A DNA stretch of 64,000 nt, from the NCBI RefSeq assembly GCF_035958815.1, contig NZ_CP108383.1, positions 1,798,001-1,862,000 on the forward strand. The letters are read 5' to 3'. Shown one piece after another: positions 8,336 through 16,949 of this stretch (position 1 is its first letter; each line of letters starts with the position of its first letter). The notes under the pieces were generated by a model, which saw only the letters and a list, made by a program, of their open reading frames with translations, did no database searches and was not told where the DNA came from. The position numbers and the translations under genes are program-made. This stretch comes from Nocardia sp. NBC_01327 (GTDB lineage: Bacteria > Actinomycetota > Actinomycetes > Mycobacteriales > Mycobacteriaceae).

Positions 8336-9010
8336 GTGCCCGTGCCTCCGATACGTCGAAATGAGACAGCGCCTGTGACGACTTTCGTATTGGCGTCCCA
8401 ATCTCCGGCCCGGCTCGGGGTACTCCGCAATGCGGGTGTCGAACCGGTGGTCCGGGTGTCGAAGGTGGACGAGGACGCCGTGGCCGCCGCGCTGCCCGCG
8501 GGCACCGCCCCCGATCGCGTGGTGATCGAGCTGGCTCGCGCCAAGGCGCGCGATGTTGCCCCCACGCTGACCGGAGAATTCCCCGATTCCATTGTGGTGG
8601 GCTGTGATTCGATGCTGCTCGTCGATGGCGTGCTGCAGGGCAAACCACTCACCGCCGAGGTCGCGCGGGCGCGCTGGTCCGATATGGCCGGGCGCAGCGC
8701 CGATCTGCTCACCGGGCACTGCGTACTGCGGCTGCGCGACGGTGAGATCGTCGCCGAGGCCGCCGATTGCAGTTCCACCACAGTGCATTTCGCCGAGCCC
8801 GGCGCCGATGAGCTGGACGCCTACATCGCCACGGGCGAGCCGCTGCAGGTGGCCGGGGCCTTCACGCTGGACGGCCGCGGCGCCTGGTTCGTCGATCGCA
8901 TCGAGGGTGATCCCTCCAGCGTGATCGGTATCGGTCTACCGCTGGTTCGTCGACTGCTTGCCGAGGTGGGCGTCGGGGCTACGCAATTGTGGAGCGACGC
9001 GGCTCGTTGA
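8336..9010 (+). CDS. maf: Maf/Ham1-like nucleoside triphosphate pyrophosphatase
   Basis: The conserved N-terminal signature VLASQSPARLGVLRNAG, the acid motif VVGCDSMLLVDG and QGKP identify Maf, which hydrolyses non-canonical or modified nucleoside triphosphates. The family normally begins right at VTTFVLAS, i.e. GTG 8375. GTG 8336 adds 13 residues but is preceded by TACCTT (8324-8329) exactly 6 nt away, matching the leaderless pattern of this window, so the start is undecided. Its last 75 bp overlap the 3' end of the convergent regulator gene. The position between accE5 and sseA matches M. tuberculosis. Confidence 0.87.
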   Translation: MPVPPIRRNETAPVTTFVLASQSPARLGVLRNAGVEPVVRVSKVDEDAVAAALPAGTAPDRVVIELARAKARDVAPTLTGEFPDSIVVGCDSMLLVDGVLQGKPLTAEVARARWSDMAGRSADLLTGHCVLRLRDGEIVAEAADCSSTTVHFAEPGADELDAYIATGEPLQVAGAFTLDGRGAWFVDRIEGDPSSVIGIGLPLVRRLLAEVGVGATQLWSDAAR

Positions 9011-9706
9011 GGTCGCGAGCCGGGGTTCCTCGGCATCGCCGTTCACACCGGGCACACCCTCGGCCGTGCGGGCCGTGAGCAGTTCCAGTCGCGCCACGCA
9101 CAATTCGGGCTCCACGAACGGATGCAGGCGGACGGAAACGGTATCGCGGGCGCCGTTGTGATCCAGCACTTCTCGCATGAGTCCGAGATGGACGCCGCAC
9201 ACCACTTCGGAATGCGTGCGCGCGAGTTCGCGCAGCGGGCATGCGGTGAGCCGGATCAGCGACTGCTCATCGGTTTCGCCGGCGTGATCGCGTTCGGGCG
9301 CGAAGCCGAGTTCGGAGGCGACCGTAATGGTGAGATCGCGGGCATCGTCGAGCGTTTCGACCGGCTGGTCCACCGCTTCGAGTTTCGAACCCCAGACGCG
9401 TCCGGCCGATATGGCGGCGTCGGACCGGCGGCGCGGATCGCTACCGAGCTGGTCAGCGAGTACCTGCGCCAATTCCTGATAACCGACGGATCGCTGCACG
9501 GCGGTATAGCCGATGCGCGGGCGGCCGCGACCCCGTGGGGGCTGCTGAAATTGCCGTACCAGCGATTCGCGGGTGAGGACATCCAAATGGAAACGCACCG
9601 TAGTCACATGCTGACCGGTGACACGGGCCAGTTCCTGCGCATCGAGAGGCTCGCTTGCGCCACGTAGGATCGCGAGCAGTCGTCGTCGCGGCCAAGAATC
9701 GGACAT
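8936..9706 (-). CDS. Winged-helix transcriptional regulator (ArsR/DeoR-like, COG2345 type)
   Basis: 256 residues. The N-terminus holds a winged helix (RRRLLAILRGASEPLDAQEL, then HVTTVRFHLDVLTRESLVRQ), followed by a basic GRGRPRIGY stretch. The central region has TACPL and a later Cys, as in COG2345 regulators, some of which bind Fe-S clusters or metals; binding here is only a possibility. The reading frame runs 75 bp into the antisense of the maf 3' end, so the tail of about 40 residues (Ser/Arg-rich) may be unconserved. It diverges from the sseA-type gene. Confidence 0.75.
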   Translation of the reverse strand: MSDSWPRRRLLAILRGASEPLDAQELARVTGQHVTTVRFHLDVLTRESLVRQFQQPPRGRGRPRIGYTAVQRSVGYQELAQVLADQLGSDPRRRSDAAISAGRVWGSKLEAVDQPVETLDDARDLTITVASELGFAPERDHAGETDEQSLIRLTACPLRELARTHSEVVCGVHLGLMREVLDHNGARDTVSVRLHPFVEPELCVARLELLTARTAEGVPGVNGDAEEPRLATSTSRVAPQLRSPDAHLGKQSTNQR

Positions 9707-9871
9707 AGCTCACCCCTCCTCTCGGGAGACTTTATCGGATGAAGCTGCGCTTAATTCGCTCAATCACCCGATTCGTGATCTGGAACGAGTTTCGTTGCCG
9801 CTACTTGCCTACGATCGGTGCTGAGATTCGAATCGCCAACACCCAACCCACCACGCGTGAAGGACCACACT

Positions 9872-10747
9872 GTGCCCGTTGCCCCGGATCCGCATCCCTC
9901 GTTCGGTTCCTTCGCACATCCTCACCGACTAGTAACCACAGAATGGCTGTCGGCAAACATCGGCGCGCCGGGACTCAAGATCATCGAGTCCAACGAAGAC
10001 ATATTGCTCTACGACATCGGGCATGTCCCGGGCGCCATCAAGATCGATTGGCGAACCGAGTTGATGGACCCGCGCAAGCGCGATGTCGTCGACGGTGAAA
10101 CCTTCGCCGCGCTGATGCGTGCCAAAGGTATCGGACGCGACGACACCGTGGTCATCTACGGCGATCGGGCCAATGGCACCGCGGCCGCCGCCCTGTGGGT
10201 GTTCGACCTCTTCGGACACGAGGATGTGCGCCTGCTGGACGGTGGCCGGGATGCTTGGATCTCCGAGGCCCGCGACACCACCTTCGAGGTGCCGTATCCG
10301 GTCCACGGCGAATACCCGGTGGCCGAGCGCGACGACAAGACCGCGCGGGCGTTCCGCGCCGATGTGGTGGCGCAGCTGGGCGGCCCGCTGATCGACGCCC
10401 GCGAATTCGACGAGTACACCGGCGAACTGGTGGTGCTGGACCGTCCGGAGGAGCAGGCCCTGCGCGCCGGCCACATTCCGACGGCCGTCAGCATTCCGTG
10501 GAGTGCGTCGGTCGGTGCGGATTCTCGATTTCGCCCCCGTGCGGAGCTGGATGTCATCTACGGTGGGGTGTCCGACGGGGTGCCGCCGCTGGTGTACTCC
10601 CGTATCGGTCGCTGGGCCGCACTCACCTGGTTCGTCCTGACCTACCTCGTCGGTGTGCAGGGCGTCCGCAACTACGACGGCTCCTGGACCGAATGGGCAA
10701 ATGCCGTAGGCGCACCCATAGTGGTCGGAGCCGACCCCGGCGAGTAA
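9872..10747 (+). CDS. sseA: SseA-type sulfurtransferase (rhodanese) lacking the active-site cysteine
   Basis: 291 residues with two rhodanese domains; closely similar along its length to mycobacterial SseA (FAHPHRLVTTEWLSANIGAP; HVPGAIKIDWRTELMDPR; RNYDGSWTEWANAVGAPI). GTG 9872 is chosen from AAGGA at about 9860 and family alignment. The active-site loop, CRIGERSS in the M. tuberculosis protein as I recall it, reads SRIGRWAA here: residue 243 is Ser (TCC at 10598-10600), and the loop arginine and serines are changed. A thiosulfate/mercaptopyruvate sulfurtransferase cannot work without that cysteine, so this copy is probably catalytically dead or repurposed. A second, intact rhodanese gene is at 58779. 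It sits just upstream of accA3 as in mycobacteria. Confidence 0.85.
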   Translation: MPVAPDPHPSFGSFAHPHRLVTTEWLSANIGAPGLKIIESNEDILLYDIGHVPGAIKIDWRTELMDPRKRDVVDGETFAALMRAKGIGRDDTVVIYGDRANGTAAAALWVFDLFGHEDVRLLDGGRDAWISEARDTTFEVPYPVHGEYPVAERDDKTARAFRADVVAQLGGPLIDAREFDEYTGELVVLDRPEEQALRAGHIPTAVSIPWSASVGADSRFRPRAELDVIYGGVSDGVPPLVYSRIGRWAALTWFVLTYLVGVQGVRNYDGSWTEWANAVGAPIVVGADPGE

Positions 10748-10755
10748 TTTCGGGC

Positions 10756-10769
10756 CTACCGATCGGTAG
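10756..10769. promoter_or_regulatory. 14-bp perfect palindrome upstream of accA3
   Basis: CTACCGATCGGTAG lies 9 bp after the sseA stop and 77 bp before the accA3 start; a -10-like TACACT follows at 10805-10810. Likely operator for accA3 (inference). Its outer bases (CTAC/GTAG) loosely recall the accD5 palindrome at 6017, but the cores differ. Confidence 0.5.
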
Positions 10770-10846
10770 CCCTATCCCGGTTCGGGAGTTGTTGGCACAC
10801 TGCCTACACTGCCCAAGACGAAGTTATCTCCAGCACAGGAGGCTCA

Positions 10847-12646
10847 GTGCCCAACCATGCCAACGCGCAGATCACGAAGGTCCTCGTAGCCAACCGAGGC
10901 GAGATCGCCGTGCGCGTGATCCGGGCTGCCAAGGACGCCGGTATCGCCAGCGTCGCGGTGTATGCGGAACCGGACGCCGATGCGCCGTTCGTGAAACTTG
11001 CCGACGAGGCGTTCGCACTCGGTGGCCAGACTTCCGCCGAGTCGTACCTGGTGTTCGCCAAGATTCTCGACGCTGCCGCCAAGGCCGGCGCCGATGCCAT
11101 CCACCCCGGTTACGGCTTCCTTTCGGAGAACGCCGAATTCGCGCAGGCCGTGATCGACGCCGGTCTGATCTGGATCGGCCCCTCGCCGCAGTCCATTCGC
11201 GATCTGGGTGACAAGGTCACCGCGCGCCACATCGCGCAGCGTGCGAACGCTCCGATGGCCGCGGGCACCAAGGATCCGGTGAAGAACGCCGACGAGGTCG
11301 TCGCGTTCGCCAAGGAGTACGGCGTTCCGGTGGCCATCAAGGCCGCCTTCGGTGGTGGTGGCCGCGGCATGAAGGTCGCGCAGACCATCGAGGAGATCCC
11401 GGAGCTGTTCGAGTCCGCCACCCGTGAGGCCATTGCCGCCTTCGGTCGCGGTGAATGCTTCGTGGAGCAGTACCTGGACAAGGCCCGCCACGTCGAGGCG
11501 CAGGTGCTCGCCGACAAGCACGGCAACGTGATCGTCGTCGGTACCCGTGACTGCTCGCTGCAGCGCCGTTTCCAGAAGCTGGTCGAGGAGGCCCCCGCGC
11601 CGTTCCTCTCCGACGAGGTGCGCGGCAAGATCCATGCGTCGGCCAAGGCCATCTGCAAGGAGGCCGAGTACTACGGCGCCGGCACGGTGGAGTACCTGGT
11701 GCAGGGCGAGACGGTGTCCTTCCTCGAGGTGAACACCCGCCTGCAGGTCGAGCACCCGGTCACCGAGGAGACCGCCGGCATCGATCTTGTGCGCCAGCAG
11801 TTCCGCATTGCCGAGGGCCACGAGCTCTCGCTGAAGGAGGACCCGACTCCGCGCGGGCACTCGTTCGAATTCCGCATCAACGGTGAGGACGCGGGCCGCG
11901 GCTTCATGCCCGCCCCCGGCCCGGTCGTCGTGTACAAGGAGCCCGCGGGCCCCGGTGTGCGCGTCGATTCCGGTGTGGTCGAGGGCAGCGTCATCGGCGG
12001 CCAGTTCGACTCCATGCTGGCCAAGCTGATCGTCACCGGCGAGAACCGCGAGCAGGCGCTGCAGCGTGCCGCCCGTGCGCTGGCCGAGTACCAGATCGAG
12101 GGCCTGGCAACGGTTCTGCCGTTCCACCGCCACATTGTCGAGAACCCCGCGTTCGTCGGCGACGGCACCAAGTTCGACGTCTACACCAAGTGGATCGAGA
12201 ACGACTGGGAGAACACCATCGAGCCGTACACCGGTGGTGTGCCGATCGATGAGGACGAAGAGGGCCCCCGCCAGAAGGTGGTCGTCGAGGTCGGCGGCCG
12301 TCGCCTCGAGGTCTCCCTGCCCGGCCAGTTCTCGGTCGGCGCTGCCGCCGCCCCCGCCGGAAACGGTGCGGGCGTCATCCGCAAGAAGCCGAAGCCGCGC
12401 AAGCGTGGTGGCGCGGCCGGCGCCGGTGCGTCCGGTGATTCGGTGACCGCGCCCATGCAGGGCACGGTCGTCAAGGTCGCCGTCGAAGAGGGCCAGAGTG
12501 TCGAGATCGGCGATCTGGTCGTCGTGCTCGAGGCCATGAAGATGGAAAACCCCGTCACCGCGCACAAGGCCGGTGTCATCACCGGTCTGTCGGTGGAGGC
12601 GGGCGCCGCCATCACCCAGGGCACCGTCCTGGCCGAGATCAAGTGA
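10847..12646 (+). CDS. accA3: Acetyl/propionyl-CoA carboxylase alpha subunit AccA3 (biotin carboxylase + BCCP)
   Basis: 599 residues. The N-terminal biotin carboxylase domain ([20 protein letters not shown]; glycine-rich ATP loop [26 protein letters not shown]) is followed by a linker with a [10 protein letters not shown] basic patch and the C-terminal biotin carboxyl carrier domain. Biotin attaches at Lys565 in EAMKMENPV. It carboxylates biotin with ATP and bicarbonate and serves AccD5 and probably other AccD subunits. GTG 10847 follows AGGAGG. BirA, which biotinylates it, is 1 kb downstream. It is nearly identical in layout to mycobacterial AccA3. Confidence 0.96.
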   Translation: MPNHANAQITKVLVANRGEIAVRVIRAAKDAGIASVAVYAEPDADAPFVKLADEAFALGGQTSAESYLVFAKILDAAAKAGADAIHPGYGFLSENAEFAQAVIDAGLIWIGPSPQSIRDLGDKVTARHIAQRANAPMAAGTKDPVKNADEVVAFAKEYGVPVAIKAAFGGGGRGMKVAQTIEEIPELFESATREAIAAFGRGECFVEQYLDKARHVEAQVLADKHGNVIVVGTRDCSLQRRFQKLVEEAPAPFLSDEVRGKIHASAKAICKEAEYYGAGTVEYLVQGETVSFLEVNTRLQVEHPVTEETAGIDLVRQQFRIAEGHELSLKEDPTPRGHSFEFRINGEDAGRGFMPAPGPVVVYKEPAGPGVRVDSGVVEGSVIGGQFDSMLAKLIVTGENREQALQRAARALAEYQIEGLATVLPFHRHIVENPAFVGDGTKFDVYTKWIENDWENTIEPYTGGVPIDEDEEGPRQKVVVEVGGRRLEVSLPGQFSVGAAAAPAGNGAGVIRKKPKPRKRGGAAGAGASGDSVTAPMQGTVVKVAVEEGQSVEIGDLVVVLEAMKMENPVTAHKAGVITGLSVEAGAAITQGTVLAEIK

Positions 12647-12683
12647 TCTCCCGCCGGATCTGACCGTCCGGCAACAGCTTTCC

Positions 12684-12718
12684 CGTCTGGGCCGCTCACA
12701 CTGTGAGCGGCCCAGACG
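12684..12718 (+). terminator. Long hairpin terminator after accA3
   Basis: CGTCTGGGCCGCTCA (12684-12698) pairs perfectly with TGAGCGGCCCAGACG (12704-12718), 15 bp with a 5-nt centre, 37 nt after the accA3 stop. Confidence 0.75.
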
Positions 12719-12782
12719 CATTCGCGAGGCGATTCCCCTGTCGGCGGGCGCGGGGCTCGACCGGGCGCGATAAGGTCGGTAT

Positions 12783-13205
12783 ATGGCTGAACCACCGGAC
12801 ATTCGCATCGGCACCGCGGAGCGGGAAGAGGCCATGAAGCGGCTATCGGACAACTTCGCCGCCGGACGGCTCAGCGTGGCCGAATTCGATGAGCGCAGTG
12901 GGGTTGTCGCGGCGGCGATGACGCGCGGTGATCTCGAGACGGTGTTCACGGATCTGCCCGCGGTGGAGAGCGACAGCGCCGCGCCCGCGAAGCGTGAGCC
13001 GCGCTTCGGGTCGAACTGGCCGGAGCGGATCATGCCGATCGTTCCGATCGTGGCGGTGATTCTGTTCTTCATCACCAGCCAGTGGTGGGTGTTCCTGTTG
13101 ATTCCGGTGGCCGGTGCGCTGCTGTTCGGTGAGGGCAATCGGGAGCGGAAGAACCGGCAGCGGGAATTGCGCCGGGACCACCGCGATCGCAGGCGTGGGC
13201 GCTGA
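12783..13205 (+). CDS. DUF1707 (SHOCT-like) membrane protein
   Basis: 140 residues. The N-terminal 50 residues are a DUF1707 domain (IRIGTAEREEAMKRLSDNF; GRLSVAEFDERSG), two membrane segments follow (about residues 82-115: IVPIVAVILFFITSQ and WVFLLIPVAGALLF), and the tail is strongly basic (RRDHRDRRRGR). DUF1707 proteins are common small actinobacterial membrane proteins without a settled function. TAAGGT at 12771-12776 lies 6 nt before the ATG, again leaderless-looking. The stop overlaps the next start (TGATG), so the two are coupled. Confidence 0.85.
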   Translation: MAEPPDIRIGTAEREEAMKRLSDNFAAGRLSVAEFDERSGVVAAAMTRGDLETVFTDLPAVESDSAAPAKREPRFGSNWPERIMPIVPIVAVILFFITSQWWVFLLIPVAGALLFGEGNRERKNRQRELRRDHRDRRRGR

Positions 13206-13552
13206 TGGAACCCATGGAGATCAATGCGGGCAATTGGTATCTGCGCGCCATGCGTGCGGACGAGCGGATCGACGATCGTCCCGCCCTGGCGGACGGCGGC
13301 ATCACCGATCCGGAGTATGTGGCGCGGCGAACTGCGGAATGGGCCGACGAGACCCACTTCTCATGGGCGGTCTGCGTTCCGACCACCGCCGAAATGGTCG
13401 CCGAGATCGGCGTGACACCCGGCACCGACGGCACCGCCGAGGTGACCGGCTGGGTCCGTGACGGCTATCAGACAGCACTCGACGACGGCCTGGAAGCGGT
13501 ACACCGCTTCACTTCCGGATTCCTCGGATTGCAACCGCGCGCGACTCTCTGA
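13205..13552 (+). CDS. Conserved hypothetical protein, GNAT-like ends
   Basis: 115 residues, start overlapping the upstream stop by 1 nt. The opening (NWYLRAMRADERIDDRPALA) resembles the first strand of RimJ-like acetyltransferases, and VRDGYQTALDDGLEAVHRF resembles the end of such a domain. The acetyl-CoA-binding loop expected between them is absent, so it may be a shortened, non-catalytic relative. The resemblance is weak and the function unknown. It is translationally coupled to the DUF1707 gene. Confidence 0.65.
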   Translation: MEPMEINAGNWYLRAMRADERIDDRPALADGGITDPEYVARRTAEWADETHFSWAVCVPTTAEMVAEIGVTPGTDGTAEVTGWVRDGYQTALDDGLEAVHRFTSGFLGLQPRATL

Positions 13553-13648
13553 TTCACGGAGACGGCGCGTCCGGTGGTGACGGCGGGCGCGCCGGGGCGG
13601 ACTTCGGTGGCGATATGTCCGGTGCTGCGCGTGGAGTAGCCTGCGGGC

Positions 13649-14449
13649 ATGAACAGGCCAGCCTTGGATATCGCCCGGTTGCGCAGCACTCTCGCCGAGT
13701 CGCCGGAGCGGGCGTTCTTCACCGAGATCGATCTGGTGGAGTCGACCGGGTCGACGAATGCGGATCTGGTTGCCCGTGCGGCCGATTCGCATACCGATCA
13801 CCTGGTATTGCTCGCCGAGGCGCAGGAGCGGGGGCGCGGGCGGCACGAGCGGACCTGGGTGAGCCCGCCGCGCGCGCAGATCGCCATGTCACTGCTGGTG
13901 CGGGCGCGCGGTATCGATCCGGCGGTGCTGGGGTGGCTGCCACTGCTGACCGGCGTGGCGGTGGTCGACGCGGTGCGCGCGGCGACCGGGGTGAAGGCAA
14001 TCCTGAAGTGGCCCAATGACATTCTGGTCGACGGGCGCAAGCTGGCGGGCATTCTCGCCGAGATCGCGGCCGCGGGCAGCGATCCCGCGGTGGTGGTCGG
14101 CATCGGCCTGAACGTCAGCCTGACCGAGGCGGAACTGCCTGTCCCGCATGCCACTTCGCTGGTGCTGTCGGGAAACCCGGACCCGGATCGTACCGCCCTG
14201 GCGGCCGCCATCCTGCGCGAGTTCGCCCGCCGCTTCACCACCTGGGAAGCCACCGGCTGGGATATCGCCGATCTGTCAGCGGACTACCGCGACCGCTGCT
14301 CCACCATCGGCGCACAGGTCCGCGCTGAACTCCCCGGCGGTGAGGTGCTCACCGGAATCGCCACGGGCGTAGACGAACACGGCCGCCTGCTGATCGGCGA
14401 CCGCGCCGTCGCCGCCGGCGATGTCACCCACCTGCGCGCCGAATACTGA
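13649..14449 (+). CDS. birA: Biotin--[acetyl-CoA-carboxylase] ligase BirA
   Basis: 266 residues. Biotin/AMP-binding motifs GRGRHERTW (about residues 66-74), LKWPNDIL and KLAGILAE are present, plus a C-terminal SH3-like domain (GEVLTGIATGVDEHGRLLIG). There is no N-terminal HTH, so it is a monofunctional ligase, not a bio-operon repressor. It activates biotin as biotinyl-AMP and modifies Lys565 of AccA3. TAGCCT at 13637-13642 lies 6 nt before the ATG, so leaderless expression is likely. A hairpin terminator follows. Confidence 0.93.
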   Translation: MNRPALDIARLRSTLAESPERAFFTEIDLVESTGSTNADLVARAADSHTDHLVLLAEAQERGRGRHERTWVSPPRAQIAMSLLVRARGIDPAVLGWLPLLTGVAVVDAVRAATGVKAILKWPNDILVDGRKLAGILAEIAAAGSDPAVVVGIGLNVSLTEAELPVPHATSLVLSGNPDPDRTALAAAILREFARRFTTWEATGWDIADLSADYRDRCSTIGAQVRAELPGGEVLTGIATGVDEHGRLLIGDRAVAAGDVTHLRAEY

Positions 14450-14459
14450 CAGCGGTGAA

Positions 14460-14483
14460 CCCCGCCATCGTGTGATGGCGGGG
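14460..14483. terminator. Bidirectional hairpin between birA and the desaturase gene
   Basis: CCCCGCCATC (14460-14469) and GATGGCGGGG (14474-14483), perfect 10-bp arms with a GTGT loop, between the convergent stops of birA and the desaturase gene. Confidence 0.7.
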
Positions 14484-14499
14484 ACTCTTCGAATCGGTC

Positions 14500-15453
14500 T
14501 CAGACGCTCAGCAATTCCGCGCGTGCGGCCTCGCGGGCGAGCAGCCGGTCGCGCTGCTCCTCGAACTTCAGCACATCGCCCTCGAGCTTCTCGACATAGG
14601 CGGCGAGGGTGTCGCGATCGGCTTCGCCCTGTGCGGTGAAGTCGTTGCGCTCGAAGATGTTCCAGTTCTTGAGCACCGGCTTGATCACCTCTTCGAGGTG
14701 CTGGCGCAGATCGTAGATGCCGTGCTTGGCCATCATGGCGCCATTGCGCCGGAAGTTCGGCATGCCGTAGCCGGGCATGACGAAGTTGGTGAGCACCTTG
14801 GTGATCGCCGCCATGGCCTGATCGGGGACCAGGTCCAGCCCCGCGCCGCAGAGGGTGCGGTAGAAGATCATGTGCAGGTTCTCGTCGGTGGCGATGCGCT
14901 GCAGCATGCGGTCGGCCAGCGGGTCGTCGCAGACCCGGCCGGTATTGCGGTGCGAGACACGGGTGGCGAGCTCCTGGAAGGTCACGTAGGCCACGTTCTC
15001 CAGGAAGCCGCCCCAGTCGTCGGGGGACTGCGCGCCATTGGTCATGTGGATCATGCGCGCCTCTTCGAGCGCGACCGGATCGACGCCGCGGGTCACCACG
15101 AGGTAGTCGCGAATGACGATGCCGTGCCGGTTCTCCTCGGCCGTCCAGCGGCCGACCCAGGTGCCCCACGCGCCGTCCTGGGAGAAGTTCTCGGCGATCT
15201 CCCGGTGGTAGGACGGCAGATTGTCCTCGGTGAGCAGGTTGGTCACCATGGCGATCTTGGCGACCTCGGTGAGCGTGGACTGGGACGGATCCCAATCCTG
15301 TCCGCCCATGGCGGCGAAATTGCGGCCCTGGTCCCACGGCACGTAGTCGTGCGGGTTCCAGTCCTTCGCAATGGCCAGGTGGCGGTTCAGATTCTGTTCG
15401 GCCACGGGCTCGAGTTCCTGCAGGATCTGCAGCTGGGTCAACGATCGGGTCAC
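14500..15453 (-). CDS. Acyl-ACP desaturase (DesA1/DesA2-like)
   Basis: 317 residues of the soluble di-iron stearoyl-ACP desaturase family. Iron ligands are visible in two EENRH/DENLH motifs (RWTAEENRHGIVIRDYL and RIATDENLHMIFY), with earlier ligands in SYHREIAENF. The conserved DYVPWDQGRNF and GGQDWDPSQSTL match mycobacterial DesA proteins, which act on acyl-ACP, in mycobacteria as part of mycolate precursor synthesis. GTG 15453 is chosen because AGGAGG lies 6 nt upstream; an ATG at 15471 would put that Shine-Dalgarno inside the coding sequence. It is convergent with birA. Confidence 0.92.
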   Translation of the reverse strand: MTRSLTQLQILQELEPVAEQNLNRHLAIAKDWNPHDYVPWDQGRNFAAMGGQDWDPSQSTLTEVAKIAMVTNLLTEDNLPSYHREIAENFSQDGAWGTWVGRWTAEENRHGIVIRDYLVVTRGVDPVALEEARMIHMTNGAQSPDDWGGFLENVAYVTFQELATRVSHRNTGRVCDDPLADRMLQRIATDENLHMIFYRTLCGAGLDLVPDQAMAAITKVLTNFVMPGYGMPNFRRNGAMMAKHGIYDLRQHLEEVIKPVLKNWNIFERNDFTAQGEADRDTLAAYVEKLEGDVLKFEEQRDRLLAREAARAELLSV

Positions 15454-15638
15454 ACACGCCTCCTGTGTCATGCGCCGGGAATCGAAAAGATACGGCGGGG
15501 CCGGAATGGTGTTGCGCGGGACAGCTCGACGAAAGGCAGATCTGTGGTCGCCGATGCTACGCGGATGCCGCTAGATTGTGCGCCAGAGTGCTGCTCGGCG
15601 TGAGGCATTCTGACATCTCCGCGCGGTACGGTGCTCAT

Positions 15639-16184
15639 ATGGGTTATCCGGAGGAGGCACTTGCGCCGGAGGAGCAGCTGGTGCTGCATCGCCATCCGCA
15701 TTGGAAGATGTTGTTCTGGCCCGCTGTAACTTTCATCCTTATCACCGCATTGGCCGGTTTCGGTGCGGGAGTCGCCTCGCGCAATACCGAGGGCTCCCTG
15801 CAGTCCGGTCTGCTGATCGCCATTCTGGTGGTGTGGCTGGCGATCGTGTTGTGGCGCAGCGTCACCCCGCTGCTGCGGTGGAAGTCGACGCATTTCATCA
15901 TTACCGACCGGCGGGTTCTGATCCGGCAGGGTGTACTCACGCACACCGGTATCGACATTCCGATGAATCGCATCTCGAATGTGCAGTTCCGGCACCGGTT
16001 GTTCGATCGAATGCTGGGGACGGGCACGCTGATCATCGGGTCGGCGTCGGAGGATCCGCTGGAGTACGACGACATTCCGCATGTGCAGCAGGTGCACGCG
16101 CTGCTCTACCACCAGGTCTTCGATGTGGTGCAAAACGATCAGCGCGGCGGTGGCTATCACGGTTCGCCGCCCGCCTACCCGTAG
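15639..16184 (+). CDS. PH-domain membrane protein (YdbS-like)
   Basis: 181 residues: two membrane segments at about residues 27-45 and 54-70 (PAVTFILITALAGFGAGV; LLIAILVVWLAIVLW), then a bacterial PH domain (STHFIITDRRVLIRQGVL; IDIPMNRISNVQFRHRLFDR; GTLIIGSASEDPLEYDDIP). Similar proteins occupy this position between birA and gtrA/purK in M. tuberculosis. Function unknown, probably membrane-associated. TACGGT at 15627-15632 lies 6 nt before the ATG, which supports this start. Confidence 0.88.
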   Translation: MGYPEEALAPEEQLVLHRHPHWKMLFWPAVTFILITALAGFGAGVASRNTEGSLQSGLLIAILVVWLAIVLWRSVTPLLRWKSTHFIITDRRVLIRQGVLTHTGIDIPMNRISNVQFRHRLFDRMLGTGTLIIGSASEDPLEYDDIPHVQQVHALLYHQVFDVVQNDQRGGGYHGSPPAYP

Positions 16185-16193
16185 GCTTGCCCC

Positions 16194-16871
16194 GTGACCG
16201 CTGTTCTCCTGGCCGAAGACGACGAGGCCATTGCCGCGCCGCTCTCGCGTGCGCTGGGACGTGAAGGCTATTCGGTGACCGTCGAGAGTTACGGTCCCGC
16301 CGTATTGGAACGTGCCCTCGAGGGCGGCCATGACCTGCTGATTCTCGATCTCGGGCTACCGGGCATGGACGGCCTCGAGGTGTGCCGTCAGGTGCGGGCG
16401 CGCGGGGCCGATCTGGCCGTGCTGATGCTCACCGCGCGCACCGACGAGGTGGATTTCGTGGTGGGCCTGGACGCCGGCGCGGACGACTATGTGGGTAAGC
16501 CGTTCCGCCTGGCCGAGCTGCTGGCCCGGGTGCGAGCGCTGTTGCGGCGCAGCGGAATCGGCGACGAGACGGTGGAGGTCGGCGGTATCCGGCTGGAGCC
16601 CGCCGCGCGCCGGGTGCTGGTGAACGGCCTCGAGGTGAATCTGGCCAACAAGGAGTACGAGCTGCTCAAGGTGCTCATCGACCGTGCGGGTCAGGTGGTT
16701 TCGCGCGAGACCATCCTGCGCGAGGTGTGGGGTGACGCCGATCTGCGCGGTTCGAAGACCCTGGATATGCATATGTCCTGGTTGCGCCGCAAGATCGGTG
16801 ACGAGGGGCCGGTGGCGGAGCGCCGGATCGTGACGGTGCGCGGCGTAGGCTTCCGCTTCAACACCGACTAG
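16194..16871 (+). CDS. OmpR-family response regulator
   Basis: 225 residues: receiver domain (VLLAEDDEAI; phospho-acceptor Asp52 in LILDLGLPGMDG; switch Thr in MLTART; Lys in YVGKPF) and a C-terminal winged helix (NKEYELLKVLIDRAGQVVSR). It starts at GTG 16194, 9 nt after the PH gene; the -10-like TAGGCT (16182-16187) overlaps that gene's stop codon, so it can be transcribed separately. It forms a two-component pair with the histidine kinase directly downstream. Target genes unknown. Confidence 0.92.
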   Translation: MTAVLLAEDDEAIAAPLSRALGREGYSVTVESYGPAVLERALEGGHDLLILDLGLPGMDGLEVCRQVRARGADLAVLMLTARTDEVDFVVGLDAGADDYVGKPFRLAELLARVRALLRRSGIGDETVEVGGIRLEPAARRVLVNGLEVNLANKEYELLKVLIDRAGQVVSRETILREVWGDADLRGSKTLDMHMSWLRRKIGDEGPVAERRIVTVRGVGFRFNTD

Positions 16872-16949
16872 CGGCCTGTGCATTCTGAGAACGACCCCGC
16901 GCCGTGGCGCGCCCGTATCGCAAGCCGAGCGAAGCGAGGCATATCTACG

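Noticed and set aside
10844..13357. A very long open frame antisense to accA3
   Set aside because: The translation is rich in His, Gly, Arg and Asp with no family features; it is the expected by-product of third-position GC in accA3, whose own protein is fully conserved.
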